Shown: one piece after another, positions 34,250 to 42,251 of the stretch
How the letters are laid out: each line of letters opens with the position of its first letter
Position numbering within the stretch: the stretch's first letter is position 1
Source of the DNA: Candidatus Cloacimonetes bacterium HGW-Cloacimonetes-1
Lineage (GTDB): Bacteria; Cloacimonadota; Cloacimonadia; Cloacimonadales; Cloacimonadaceae
DNA length: 44,595 nt
NCBI GenBank assembly: GCA_002841975.1
Contig: PHBQ01000014.1
Coordinates: 1-44,595 of the forward strand
Reading direction: 5' to 3'
Notes under the pieces: model-generated
Told to the model about the DNA's origin: nothing
Database searches by the model: none
Seen by the model: the letters and a program-made list of their open reading frames with translations, nothing else
Position numbers and translations under genes: made by a program

Positions 34250-35053
34250 TCATTTCTGGCAAACCGGACAGTAGAAGCTGGACCTGCCAGCAATGCGAAG
34301 ATTCTCGATCGGATGATCCAGGGGACAGCTTTTCTTTTGATAGACGCGCAAGAAGTTTTGAAACTCTCCGGTTTTATCGTCTATTCTGCGAAAATCCGAG
34401 ATACTGGTGCCGTTGTTTGCCAGTGCTTCTGCCAAGACTGCTTTGGTATGCTTTACCACTTCTCGCAGTTTGGGAAGTCGTATCCCGGCAGAATCCCGGT
34501 CCGGACGGATCTTGGCACGGTATAGAATCTCACAGACATAGATATTGCCCAATCCGGCAACTGTGGACTGATCCAACAGCGCTGTCTTGATCGGGCTTTT
34601 CTTGCGGGATAGCTTTTGCAAGAGGTAATCCGCCGTAAATTCCGGGCTCAAAGGCTCTGCACCCAGCTTCGTGACATAGCTACCTACATTTGCAGTGAGG
34701 CAGATCGTGATCTTGCCAAAGGTGCGCGGATCGATGAAAGGGATCTTGTGATGGTCACCCACCAGGATGCAGGCACGCTGGTGTTTACTGGTTTCTTCTC
34801 CGACGGTGGACCACACCAGTTTCCCGGTCATTCTAAGATGCACGATGATGCTATGCGCATTCTCCAGATGGATGATGATATATTTCCCGCGGCGTTCATA
34901 AGCTTTTACGGCTGAAGGAAAGGGTTCATCGCCCAACTCTGGATCGTAGATCACCGTCCCGGGATAGTTGCATTCAATACTAGTGATTACTCCGTTTTTG
35001 AGTGTGTCCTGTAACCCGTTGATAACGGTCTGTACTTCCGGGAGTTCCGGCAT
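34250..35053 (-). CDS. mutM: Formamidopyrimidine-DNA glycosylase with a variant zinc finger
   Basis: The 267-residue enzyme removes 8-oxoguanine and formamidopyrimidines. The N-terminal MPELPEVQTV gives the catalytic Pro2 and Glu3 (P1/E2 after Met removal), and Lys in ERRGKYIIIHL is the conserved beta-clamp lysine. QSTVAGLGNIYVCEILYRAKIRP forms the helix-two-turn-helix. The C-terminal finger reads CPLDHPI then FYCPVCQK: the second ligand of the usual C-x2-C is Asp, with His next to it, and the spacing to the following Cys pair is one residue shorter. It lies 8 bases after trxB. Confidence 0.93.
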   Translation of the reverse strand: MPELPEVQTVINGLQDTLKNGVITSIECNYPGTVIYDPELGDEPFPSAVKAYERRGKYIIIHLENAHSIIVHLRMTGKLVWSTVGEETSKHQRACILVGDHHKIPFIDPRTFGKITICLTANVGSYVTKLGAEPLSPEFTADYLLQKLSRKKSPIKTALLDQSTVAGLGNIYVCEILYRAKIRPDRDSAGIRLPKLREVVKHTKAVLAEALANNGTSISDFRRIDDKTGEFQNFLRVYQKKSCPLDHPIENLRIAGRSSFYCPVCQK

Positions 35054-35061
35054 ATTAGCTC

Positions 35062-36033
35062 CTAATTTTCGGTCCAGTCTTCAATATATTTATTGATCCA
35101 GAATGCTGCACATGCACCATCACCCACGGCTGTCGCCACTTGGCGCAGGGACTTGGCTTCTACGTCTCCGGCAGCCCATACACCCTCAACATTGGTAAAA
35201 TGCCGCCTGTCGGTAACGATGTATCCGGCTTCCAGTTCTATTTTCTCTTCAAACAGCTTGGTATTGGGGACGTGCCCGATAAAGATGAACACTCCGTCGG
35301 CGGGAAAGCTGATTTCTGCGCCTGTCCCCTGCTCCACCAAGACCAGATGCTTATCATCTGAATTGGCAAATTCGATGCTTTGAACCGCATAGCCGGGCAT
35401 CAGTTCGATCTTGGGATTTGCCATCACTTTATCCTGGATAATCTTGTCTGCTCGATAGTCGTCACTGCGGTGAATGATCACCACTTTGGATGCGTACTTT
35501 GCCAAAAAGATGGATTCCTCAAATGCAGAATTGCCACCCCCGATTACGGCTACTATTTTATCGGGATAGAACGGCCCGTCGCAAGTGGCACAATAGGATA
35601 CACCTCGACCTGCATTTTCCTTTTCACCGGGTACACCTAGCTTGCGGGAGGCAGAACCGGTGGCGATCAAAACAGACTTTGCCTGCCACGTACTGTAATC
35701 CGTGACGATCTTCTTAATCGATCCCGCTAAATCCACATCGATCACGGACTCGTTGATAATCTCCAGACCAAATTGTTTTGCCTGAGATTCCATATCCTTG
35801 GCAAGTTTTTGCCCCAAGATAGGCTCTGGAAAGCCAGGATAGTTTTCTACCCACTCGGTGGCAGTAAGCTGCCCACCGGAGATCACGGCTTTTTCCAGCA
35901 TCAGTGTTTTCAGTTTATAGCGTGCCGCATATAGTCCGGCGGTGAGGCCCGCAGGCCCCCCGCCAATAATAATGAGATCATAAAGTGTGTTCGGATCTGC
36001 ATTTGTAGGCATACTGAGATTAAAATCGAACAT
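35062..36033 (-). CDS. trxB: Thioredoxin-disulfide reductase
   Basis: The 323-residue FAD enzyme reduces a thioredoxin-like partner using NADPH. It has FAD motif IIGGGPAGLTAGLYAAR at 22-38, redox pair Cys148-Ala-Thr-Cys151, NADPH motif GGGNSAFEE near 165, and the C-terminal FAD segment GVWAAGDVEAKSLRQ. About 15 residues precede the usual start; the ATG at 36033 follows AAGAGGA. The likely partner is the two-domain thioredoxin-fold protein encoded 10 bases upstream. Confidence 0.95.
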   Translation of the reverse strand: MFDFNLSMPTNADPNTLYDLIIIGGGPAGLTAGLYAARYKLKTLMLEKAVISGGQLTATEWVENYPGFPEPILGQKLAKDMESQAKQFGLEIINESVIDVDLAGSIKKIVTDYSTWQAKSVLIATGSASRKLGVPGEKENAGRGVSYCATCDGPFYPDKIVAVIGGGNSAFEESIFLAKYASKVVIIHRSDDYRADKIIQDKVMANPKIELMPGYAVQSIEFANSDDKHLVLVEQGTGAEISFPADGVFIFIGHVPNTKLFEEKIELEAGYIVTDRRHFTNVEGVWAAGDVEAKSLRQVATAVGDGACAAFWINKYIEDWTEN

Positions 36034-36043
36034 ACTGTCCTCT

Positions 36044-36682
36044 TTACAGGGATTCTTTGATCTTGTCGATCAACATCTGCTCCGGGGCTGCTCCTTCCAT
36101 GAACCACTTTTCGTTCACAACTGTACGTGGAACTCCCTGTACTGAATACTTGTTGCCAATGTGCGGAAATTCACTTACTTCCACCATATCTGCCTTCACC
36201 TTATCACTGTAAAAAGCCATCTGATGTGCCATGATCACAGCCGGTGGGCAATATGGGCAAGTCGGCGTGACAAATACTTGCAAATGTACGGGCTTTGCCA
36301 GATTGTCCAAGAACTTCTTTGCCTGATCCGTCAATTTGTGTACTCCGGTAGAGACCATCAAGACCGCACTGAGCAGCGATGAAAACTCGTATCCGGCAGG
36401 GATGCCATAAAACCGGATTCCGTAGTCTCGGTCTCCGATAACGGCGATCGCCGGTATCTTGTCGATCCCAAATTCTGCTACGACATCTGTATCCTGGTCA
36501 AACTGGACTACTTCCAATTTCAGCAGTGGGTTCAATTCCACAATCTCTTCCAGGAGCTCATGAGTATCCTTGCAATATCCACATTCAAAGGGTTGAGTAA
36601 ACAGTTTCAGCGTTACAGGCTTTATCATGGTACCCAGTATTTTTGTTACTTCAGTTTTTGTTTTGTCATCGAGTATTGGCAT
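36044..36682 (-). CDS. Protein disulfide oxidoreductase (two thioredoxin folds; glutaredoxin-like)
   Basis: The 212-residue protein consists of two thioredoxin-fold units, the first with Cys34-Gly-Tyr-Cys37 and the second with Cys142-Pro-Tyr-Cys145. This matches the archaeal/thermophile PDO family, which accepts electrons from TrxB and reduces cytoplasmic disulfides. No signal peptide is present. It is first in the cluster with trxB, mutM, flavodiiron protein and ferritin, and has a promoter upstream. No separate thioredoxin is visible in the window. Confidence 0.93.
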   Translation of the reverse strand: MPILDDKTKTEVTKILGTMIKPVTLKLFTQPFECGYCKDTHELLEEIVELNPLLKLEVVQFDQDTDVVAEFGIDKIPAIAVIGDRDYGIRFYGIPAGYEFSSLLSAVLMVSTGVHKLTDQAKKFLDNLAKPVHLQVFVTPTCPYCPPAVIMAHQMAFYSDKVKADMVEVSEFPHIGNKYSVQGVPRTVVNEKWFMEGAAPEQMLIDKIKESL

Positions 36683-36714
36683 TTTGTGACTCCTTTATGT
36701 TTTGCTTTGGTGAT

Positions 36715-36742
36715 AGTATAATTCATTCCGAACTATAAGCAA
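36715..36742 (-). promoter_or_regulatory. Probable promoter of the PDO-trxB-mutM genes
   Basis: On the minus strand TATACT (36715-36720, 5/6) is preceded after 16 bases by TTGCTT (36737-36742, 3/6). Transcription would start about 26 bases before the ATG, and AAAGGAG lies in the leader. Confidence 0.55.
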
Positions 36743-36909
36743 ATCAAAATATCTCATCTATTCGGATTATTGTAGCAAAATAGCGTATTCCAAGCACTTA
36801 GAATCGATATATTTGACACACAGCTCCCACTTTATAACATTGTGATATGCCATATTTATTTTACGTACAATATTTTGCGCTTTTACTACCCTTCTTCCAT
36901 GCTCAAATC
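36743..36909. other. A+T-rich intergenic stretch, no gene seen
   Basis: It lies between the PDO promoter and element copy C. Only short frames without family resemblance occur, and I see no stable hairpin. Confidence 0.5.
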
Positions 36910-36974
36910 CGAGGTGACCCCCTCGTGACTCCCTCGTGAAGCCCTCGTCGCACCCCGGAATCATCAGAGAAGTG
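36910..36974 (+). repeat. Interspersed 11-nt-unit element, copy C
   Basis: Units are CGAGGTGACC, CCCTCGTGACT, CCCTCGTGAAG, CCCTCGTCGCA, CCCCGGAATCA and TCAGAGAAGTG. The first ten bases are identical to copy B, and the fifth unit is close to copy A. The 8-bp stem of the other copies is broken here in its right arm (TCAGAGAA), so this copy may be decayed. It lies upstream of the PDO gene and downstream of pckA. Confidence 0.82.
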
Positions 36975-37004
36975 CCTCCCGATCATCAGGGTCTTCAGCA
37001 GCAT

Positions 37005-37035
37005 AAAAAAAAGCCGACTCCAAAGAATCGGCTTT
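37005..37035 (-). terminator. Intrinsic terminator of pckA
   Basis: On the minus strand AAAGCCGA (37028-37035) pairs with TCGGCTTT (37010-37017), followed by a run of eight T (37005-37012, partly within the stem). It lies 17 bases beyond the pckA stop. Confidence 0.9.
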
Positions 37036-37052
37036 GATATATCTGTTTTAGA

Positions 37053-38783
37053 TTATACGGTTACACGCAGACCTGCAACCAATTTGGCTTGCAGTTCCGG
37101 TTTTTCGGTAAGGTCGGAGGTCATCAAATAGTCCTTTCTTTGCTGGAATCTATCCACCAGGACCTGTTTGTAGGCATCCTTGTTTCCACGTAGTTTGGGA
37201 TCATACTTATCATAATATCCCGGAATAACCTTTTCGATTGATTCCCGCGTAGGGATCAGTGCACCCGTGACATCATCCCAAGGTTCCCACTCCAACTGAT
37301 CGGTGAGGATCGCGGTTTGTAAACTCAAAGATGTCTTGAGCGGAATTGCATCGAGGACATCATCGGAATCTTTCCAGTAACCGCGTGAATTGAAACAGTA
37401 GATATCTGCTCCGGATTCAGCAACACTGAGGAAGGATTCGACGTCGCGATAGAGTTCGTAAACACGGAAAGGATTTGCAAATGGTTCAAAGACCAGTTTG
37501 TTCAGTTCCTCTTCTTTGACGTTTTCAGCACGATTGCGCTGTGTCATCAAGGCCGCGCCCATTGCGATTGCGAGATATTTGTCATTAATCTTGATTACGG
37601 GTGGCATGACGGAGTCTTTCATCAACCAAACCAGTGCTTTGGGGAAGGCACAACGGTTTACCCAGTCGCCCAGCAAGTCCCTGTCTAACAACGCTCTTCC
37701 GTTCGAATTGCGTAAATCCTGCCCCAGAGGCATTCTCTTTCCATCGACATCCATCACCATGTGATTCATCAAAGACAGGGTATAATTCCAATCGGGATGT
37801 CCCAAAGGACGGCTGTCGGTCTTGTCGAACAGAGTCGGTTCCCAGGCTCGGCATAGATGGTTTTCCAAGTCAATCTGGAAGGCATCGTCGTGAAGTACCA
37901 CTTTGGAGAAACCTTCGGGTAGGGTTCCGGCGTTGTCATGGTTGTTTGTATGAGAGGATTTCCCTGTGCCGGATAAACCGAAGAACGCCATAGAGCGTTT
38001 GCCCAAATGGTGGAACCGGGAGTCCTTGCAGGTAGAAAAATCTACTTCTTTGATCCCGCCGTGACAGGCTGCCATCCCGATCCGGATACCGGATGTCCAT
38101 GCCATTGTGAGCGTTCCTTTTTTGCGTTCGCCAAAATAGCGCATACCCAGATTGACGATAACGTTGTGCTTTTCATCCACGAGAGAAAGCTGGGGAGCAC
38201 CCACGTTATTGTAATAGGGATCGTTGCAAGTCCACTCGTTGAAAGCGATCAGGATAATGTCCTGGATTGGGATCTTTTTGCTTTTTGCATACTCTTCTTG
38301 CTTTTGTTCCATCGGGCAGAAATTGAGTAGCCAATTGAAGAGATTCACGACATCCGATTCAGTGGTAATAAAAGTGGCTTTGATCATCATATCAGGATCC
38401 ATACCTAATACGGCTTCAGCCTTGATCAGAGGATGATGCTGCATTTGCCATACAGCTTCACGGAAATCGCCCTCAAGTTTGTTTTTAAACGACGAGTTCT
38501 GACGATTGTAGTAACGGACAGCTTTTGCAGTTCTTCCGATGATGTTTCCATGACAGTCGTTGAGAACTTTAGCACCTGCCGGCAGGTTGTGCCGTTTGGC
38601 ATATTCCGGATAAATGGGCAAATCGGTTACTGTCACACCAGGTTGATTCTTTGCCATTTCATAGGCTTCTGCCAAAGTTACTGTTCGAACATTATGGTTG
38701 TTCATCAAAGTTACTGCGATTGCACGGATAGGAGACATCTCCTTCAGGTTTTCGTAGTATTCATTACTGTTCTTGCTTGCCAT
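37053..38783 (-). CDS. pckA: Phosphoenolpyruvate carboxykinase (ATP)
   Basis: The 576-residue enzyme interconverts oxaloacetate and PEP. The kinase-1a P-loop GLSGTGKSS is at 269-277, HHLGKRSMAFFG precedes it, and VVLHDDAF (kinase-2, metal Asp) follows near 298. MRYFGERKKG near 213 is the PEP carboxykinase-specific signature. It is about 36 residues longer than the E. coli enzyme, mainly at the N-terminus and in the middle. In anaerobes it often runs toward oxaloacetate, making ATP (family knowledge). GGAGG lies just upstream of the ATG. Confidence 0.95.
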   Translation of the reverse strand: MASKNSNEYYENLKEMSPIRAIAVTLMNNHNVRTVTLAEAYEMAKNQPGVTVTDLPIYPEYAKRHNLPAGAKVLNDCHGNIIGRTAKAVRYYNRQNSSFKNKLEGDFREAVWQMQHHPLIKAEAVLGMDPDMMIKATFITTESDVVNLFNWLLNFCPMEQKQEEYAKSKKIPIQDIILIAFNEWTCNDPYYNNVGAPQLSLVDEKHNVIVNLGMRYFGERKKGTLTMAWTSGIRIGMAACHGGIKEVDFSTCKDSRFHHLGKRSMAFFGLSGTGKSSHTNNHDNAGTLPEGFSKVVLHDDAFQIDLENHLCRAWEPTLFDKTDSRPLGHPDWNYTLSLMNHMVMDVDGKRMPLGQDLRNSNGRALLDRDLLGDWVNRCAFPKALVWLMKDSVMPPVIKINDKYLAIAMGAALMTQRNRAENVKEEELNKLVFEPFANPFRVYELYRDVESFLSVAESGADIYCFNSRGYWKDSDDVLDAIPLKTSLSLQTAILTDQLEWEPWDDVTGALIPTRESIEKVIPGYYDKYDPKLRGNKDAYKQVLVDRFQQRKDYLMTSDLTEKPELQAKLVAGLRVTV

Positions 38784-38850
38784 GGTTCCTCCATCTATTT
38801 TGACAATACTTTTGTTTATTTATCCTCAGGGCTTTGATGCTGTGCATTAT

Positions 38851-40029
38851 TTAAATGATCTTCAGTTCTTTGCCAATACGGTAGAACTTTTCCAAAGCAA
38901 AATCGAGCTGAGCCCGTGTATGCGTTGCCATAAATGACGTACGGATAAGGCATGAACTGGGTGGAACTGCGGGTGGCACCACAGGATTGATGAAGACTCC
39001 CTCATCACCGAGGCGTTTCCACATTTCAAAGGCTGCCATCATATCGCCTACATGCAAGGGGATTACGGGAGTACACGAAGTACCGGTGTTATAACCCATT
39101 TGTTTAAATTGGTCGAGCATATAGTGTGTAATGTCCCATAAATTTGCTATCCGCTCGGGTTCTTCCTGCATGATCTTGAGTGCCTCTAAGACGCTTGCCG
39201 TGGAGGCAGGAGGTAGTGAAGCAGAGAATATCAAAGCTCGGGATTTGTGCTTCAGATAGTGGATATAATCATCGTCTGCAGCAATGAATCCACCAACCGA
39301 GGCAAGGGATTTGCTAAATGTACCCATGATCAGGTCAGTCTTGGCTGTCAATCCAAAATGATCTGCGGATCCAGCTCCTCCGGTACCCATTACACCCAGA
39401 GAATGGGCTTCATCCACCATAAGATTGGCACCGTACTTTTCTGCCAGTTCGCTAATACCCACCAAATCGGCGATATCACCTTCCATAGAGAAGATACCGT
39501 CCACAATAATCAGGATGTTTGCACCCTTGATTTTGGTGAGGACCTTTTCCAGGCTTTGCATATCGTTGTGGTTATAACGGAGCATGGTCCCCTGAGAGAG
39601 CATACAGCCATCGATGATGGAGGCATGATCCAGCTTGTCGGTGATGATGTATTCATCTTTCCCAACCATAGCAGAGATACAGCCCACATTTGCCTGATAT
39701 CCGGTAGGATATGCCAGAGCGGCATCTTTGCCTACTAATTTGGCAAGTTCGGCTTCCAATTCCAAATGAATATCCAGAGTCCCGTTCAAAAACCTTGATC
39801 CGGCGCAGCCACTACCATATTTACGTATAGCTGCAATAGATGCTTCCTTGACTCTGGGGTGAGTTGTGAGTCCCAAATAACTGTTGGATCCCAACATCAG
39901 CATCTTTTGACCGTTACAAATAACTTCAGTATCCTGTTCGGAACTGATCTCTCTAAAATAGGGGTAGTATCCGGATGCTATTGCTTTTCTGGCATCCTGG
40001 AACTTTTTGCATTTGTCCAATAATCCCAT
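38851..40029 (-). CDS. Alpha-oxoamine synthase, serine palmitoyltransferase-like
   Basis: The 392-residue PLP enzyme belongs to the group that condenses an amino acid with an acyl-CoA. Visible sites are GSGCAGSRFLNGTLDIHLELE at 72-92, VDEAHSLGVMG from about 205, and the PLP lysine Lys240 in GTFSKSLASVGGF. TFSKS and the later NPVVPPAVPPSSCLIRTS are closer to bacterial serine palmitoyltransferases than to KBL or BioF, whose lysine motif reads GTLGKALG. If so it makes 3-ketosphinganine for sphingolipids. The alternatives are glycine C-acetyltransferase or 8-amino-7-oxononanoate synthase. pckA follows after 67 bases. Confidence 0.78.
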   Translation of the reverse strand: MGLLDKCKKFQDARKAIASGYYPYFREISSEQDTEVICNGQKMLMLGSNSYLGLTTHPRVKEASIAAIRKYGSGCAGSRFLNGTLDIHLELEAELAKLVGKDAALAYPTGYQANVGCISAMVGKDEYIITDKLDHASIIDGCMLSQGTMLRYNHNDMQSLEKVLTKIKGANILIIVDGIFSMEGDIADLVGISELAEKYGANLMVDEAHSLGVMGTGGAGSADHFGLTAKTDLIMGTFSKSLASVGGFIAADDDYIHYLKHKSRALIFSASLPPASTASVLEALKIMQEEPERIANLWDITHYMLDQFKQMGYNTGTSCTPVIPLHVGDMMAAFEMWKRLGDEGVFINPVVPPAVPPSSCLIRTSFMATHTRAQLDFALEKFYRIGKELKII

Positions 40030-40056
40030 TCATTCCTCGTTTATATCTATGCTTAT

Positions 40057-41121
40057 TTATATCAATTGAAATTTCTTCAAGTTCACGTACAACACTTTTA
40101 CCACACTGTAAATCAAATATACCAAGGGGACAGATATCAGCATCCAGATAATCCCGCCATACCAGCCACCCGCCAATACCGTGAGCAGAACAATCAAGGG
40201 ATGCATATTGATCGTAGTGCCTACCACGACTGGGTACACTATGTTATTGTCTATCACCTGTACAATGTACATTGCGAAAATAATATTCAGAATCGGCAAC
40301 ATGGAGGTGTTGCCATCGATCAGGGTTGTGGTGATGGCTATGGCAGTGCCGATAAAGGGACCGAAATAAGGGATCACATTTGCTACTCCGGCACATAGTC
40401 CGATCAAGATGGAATTCTTGACTCCGATAATGCTGAGGGCAATGGATGCCATAATAGTAACTGCAATGATCTCAAAGAACATTGCACGCAGAAAGTTACC
40501 GACCGTTTCGTTGATTTTGTTGATGATGATAATGCTCAGTTCAAAATAGCGGTTGGGGATAATTTTGTAAAAGTCTTTTACCAGCTTATTGCCGTCTTTG
40601 AGCAGAAAGAAACTGATCAGTGGGATAGTAGCCACAAAGGAGACTGCGCTCAAGACCACCTGATAATTGGTGATAAGTAGCTTGGGTATAGATGAAAGAA
40701 ATACCTTGGAGCTTTCGATCAGGCGATCAAAATTATCCACCAAGTTCAGCATCGGGATTTGTTGATCCAGCTTGAGTACAGAACCGCTCAAAGACTTAAA
40801 TATCGGTATAGAAAGCATCGAATTTGCCGGAGCTTGATCTGAATTGATCATATTCATGAGGGTCTCACCCTGGCTGATCAGATCCGGTAGCATACGGTAG
40901 GCAAACCAGACAATTACACCTGCAGTTGAGAGATAGATCAGAACTACAGAGAGCCATCTGGGCACTCGCTTGCGCTCTAACCAAGAAACTGATGGAGAGA
41001 GGATATAAGACAGTACAATTGCAGAGATCAAATAGCTAAATATCCATTTGTAGAAAGTTGCTGCCAGGATGATTACTGCCAGCAAAAAGATATCAAAGAG
41101 GATTGTAGTAAGCTTCATCAA
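40057..41121 (-). CDS. AI-2E family transporter (PerM/YdiK-like)
   Basis: The 354-residue membrane protein has about seven or eight segments. The C-terminal half carries the family pattern, SIIGVKNSILIGLCAGVANVIPYFGPFIG near 230 and HPLIVLLTVLAGGWYGGIIWMLISVPLVYL near 305. Members export small molecules or, in some cases, act as Na+/H+ antiporters, and autoinducer-2 export is proven for few. It overlaps the cyclic-nucleotide-binding gene by four bases. Confidence 0.88.
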   Translation of the reverse strand: MMKLTTILFDIFLLAVIILAATFYKWIFSYLISAIVLSYILSPSVSWLERKRVPRWLSVVLIYLSTAGVIVWFAYRMLPDLISQGETLMNMINSDQAPANSMLSIPIFKSLSGSVLKLDQQIPMLNLVDNFDRLIESSKVFLSSIPKLLITNYQVVLSAVSFVATIPLISFFLLKDGNKLVKDFYKIIPNRYFELSIIIINKINETVGNFLRAMFFEIIAVTIMASIALSIIGVKNSILIGLCAGVANVIPYFGPFIGTAIAITTTLIDGNTSMLPILNIIFAMYIVQVIDNNIVYPVVVGTTINMHPLIVLLTVLAGGWYGGIIWMLISVPLVYLIYSVVKVLYVNLKKFQLI

Positions 41122-41597
41122 TCTCCCTTTATCTCTGCCGCTAAGTCAAAGGAGAACTTACTGATTAATTCACAGGTTCGGATTAGGATTTTGATGCCGA
41201 TGCGAGGATTGTCGTGAATGAACTTGCGCAGATCCGTCTGAGAGACCGCCAAAAACACCGAATCCTGAGTAACCCTGGCTGAACTGCTGCGTACGTTTTC
41301 CTGAAACATATCTATCAGACCTACGAATTGATTCTTTTTCAAAAGCCTTGAGCCATTGGGCTGGAGCGCACCAATGACTTCTACTTCACCCTTGTCTATG
41401 AAATAAATCAGCTCTAGGGGAAACTTATTTTCAAAGAGGATTTCGCCCTCGACATAAGCTCGTTCATTCATGATCTGATGCAGCAGATAGAGCTCAAAGG
41501 AGTTTAAATCCTTAAAGACCGAAAACTTTCGTAAATTACCAAATCTATCTTTTCCTTTGAGCAAACTGAGCGCCCAATTAAAGAGATTACGATGCAT
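41118..41597 (-). CDS. Cyclic nucleotide-binding domain protein without an output domain
   Basis: The 159-residue protein consists of one CRP-like beta-roll. It has VEGEILFENKFPLELIYFIDKGEVEVIG near 55-82 and the phosphate-binding-cassette region LKKNQFVGLIDMFQENVRSSSARV near 93-116. The usual FGE motif reads FVG, although an Arg-Ser-Ser-Ser-Ala stretch stands where R-S/T-A is expected. No helix-turn-helix follows, so it is not a transcription factor by itself. It may be a regulator of the membrane protein encoded downstream (ATGA overlap) or a ligand-independent fold. Confidence 0.85.
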   Translation of the reverse strand: MHRNLFNWALSLLKGKDRFGNLRKFSVFKDLNSFELYLLHQIMNERAYVEGEILFENKFPLELIYFIDKGEVEVIGALQPNGSRLLKKNQFVGLIDMFQENVRSSSARVTQDSVFLAVSQTDLRKFIHDNPRIGIKILIRTCELISKFSFDLAAEIKGD

Positions 41598-41612
41598 CCA
41601 AACTCCTGTAAA

Positions 41613-42251
41613 CTAACAAGTAGTGATCAATGGAACAAAGGCACATTGCCCATGTTCTGAGGTGAGTATATCATTATTTGCATTACGTATTTTTGTCAAG
41701 ATTTGATAATCACTATTGCCGACAGGTACCACGAGGATACCATCAACAGCTAGCTGAGCAACCAGATTATCCGGGATTTGGGGAGCAGCAGCGCTGACCA
41801 CAATTTTGTTAAACACTTCATAAGGCGGATATGCCTTTTGCCAACCCAGAGCTCCGTCACCTATCCGAAACCATATGTTCTTATAGCCTTGTTCCTTGAG
41901 GATTTTCTTGGCATTCATGCTGAGCGCTTCCAGGCGTTCGATAGTACATACTTCCGAGACTATTTCTGCCAAGAGAGCTGCTTCATAACCGCTGCCCGTA
42001 CCGATCTCCAGTACTATATCCTGAGGCTTGAGCTCCAGATGCTGTAGCATCAATGCTACCATCAAAGGCTGAGATATGGTTTGCTTCAGGTGAATCGGTA
42101 GCGGTTGGTTACGATATGCATATTCCCGCAATTCAGGGAGTACATAGGCCTCACGTGGTACTTTCGCAAAAGCATGAAGCACCAACGGATCTGAGATCCC
42201 GTTATGATAGAGCTCTTTGACTAATAGCTGCCTTTGATCTTCGAAACGCAT
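41613..42251 (-). CDS. pcm: Protein-L-isoaspartate O-methyltransferase
   Basis: The 212-residue SAM-dependent enzyme methylates L-isoaspartyl residues to start their repair. Motif I is VLEIGTGSGYEAALLAEI near 82; the N-terminal RNQPLPIHLKQTISQPLMVALMLQHL is the PCMT-specific substrate segment; VPVGN lies near 177. It begins immediately after the surE stop (no gap), the classical surE-pcm pairing. Confidence 0.94.
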   Translation of the reverse strand: MRFEDQRQLLVKELYHNGISDPLVLHAFAKVPREAYVLPELREYAYRNQPLPIHLKQTISQPLMVALMLQHLELKPQDIVLEIGTGSGYEAALLAEIVSEVCTIERLEALSMNAKKILKEQGYKNIWFRIGDGALGWQKAYPPYEVFNKIVVSAAAPQIPDNLVAQLAVDGILVVPVGNSDYQILTKIRNANNDILTSEHGQCAFVPLITTC

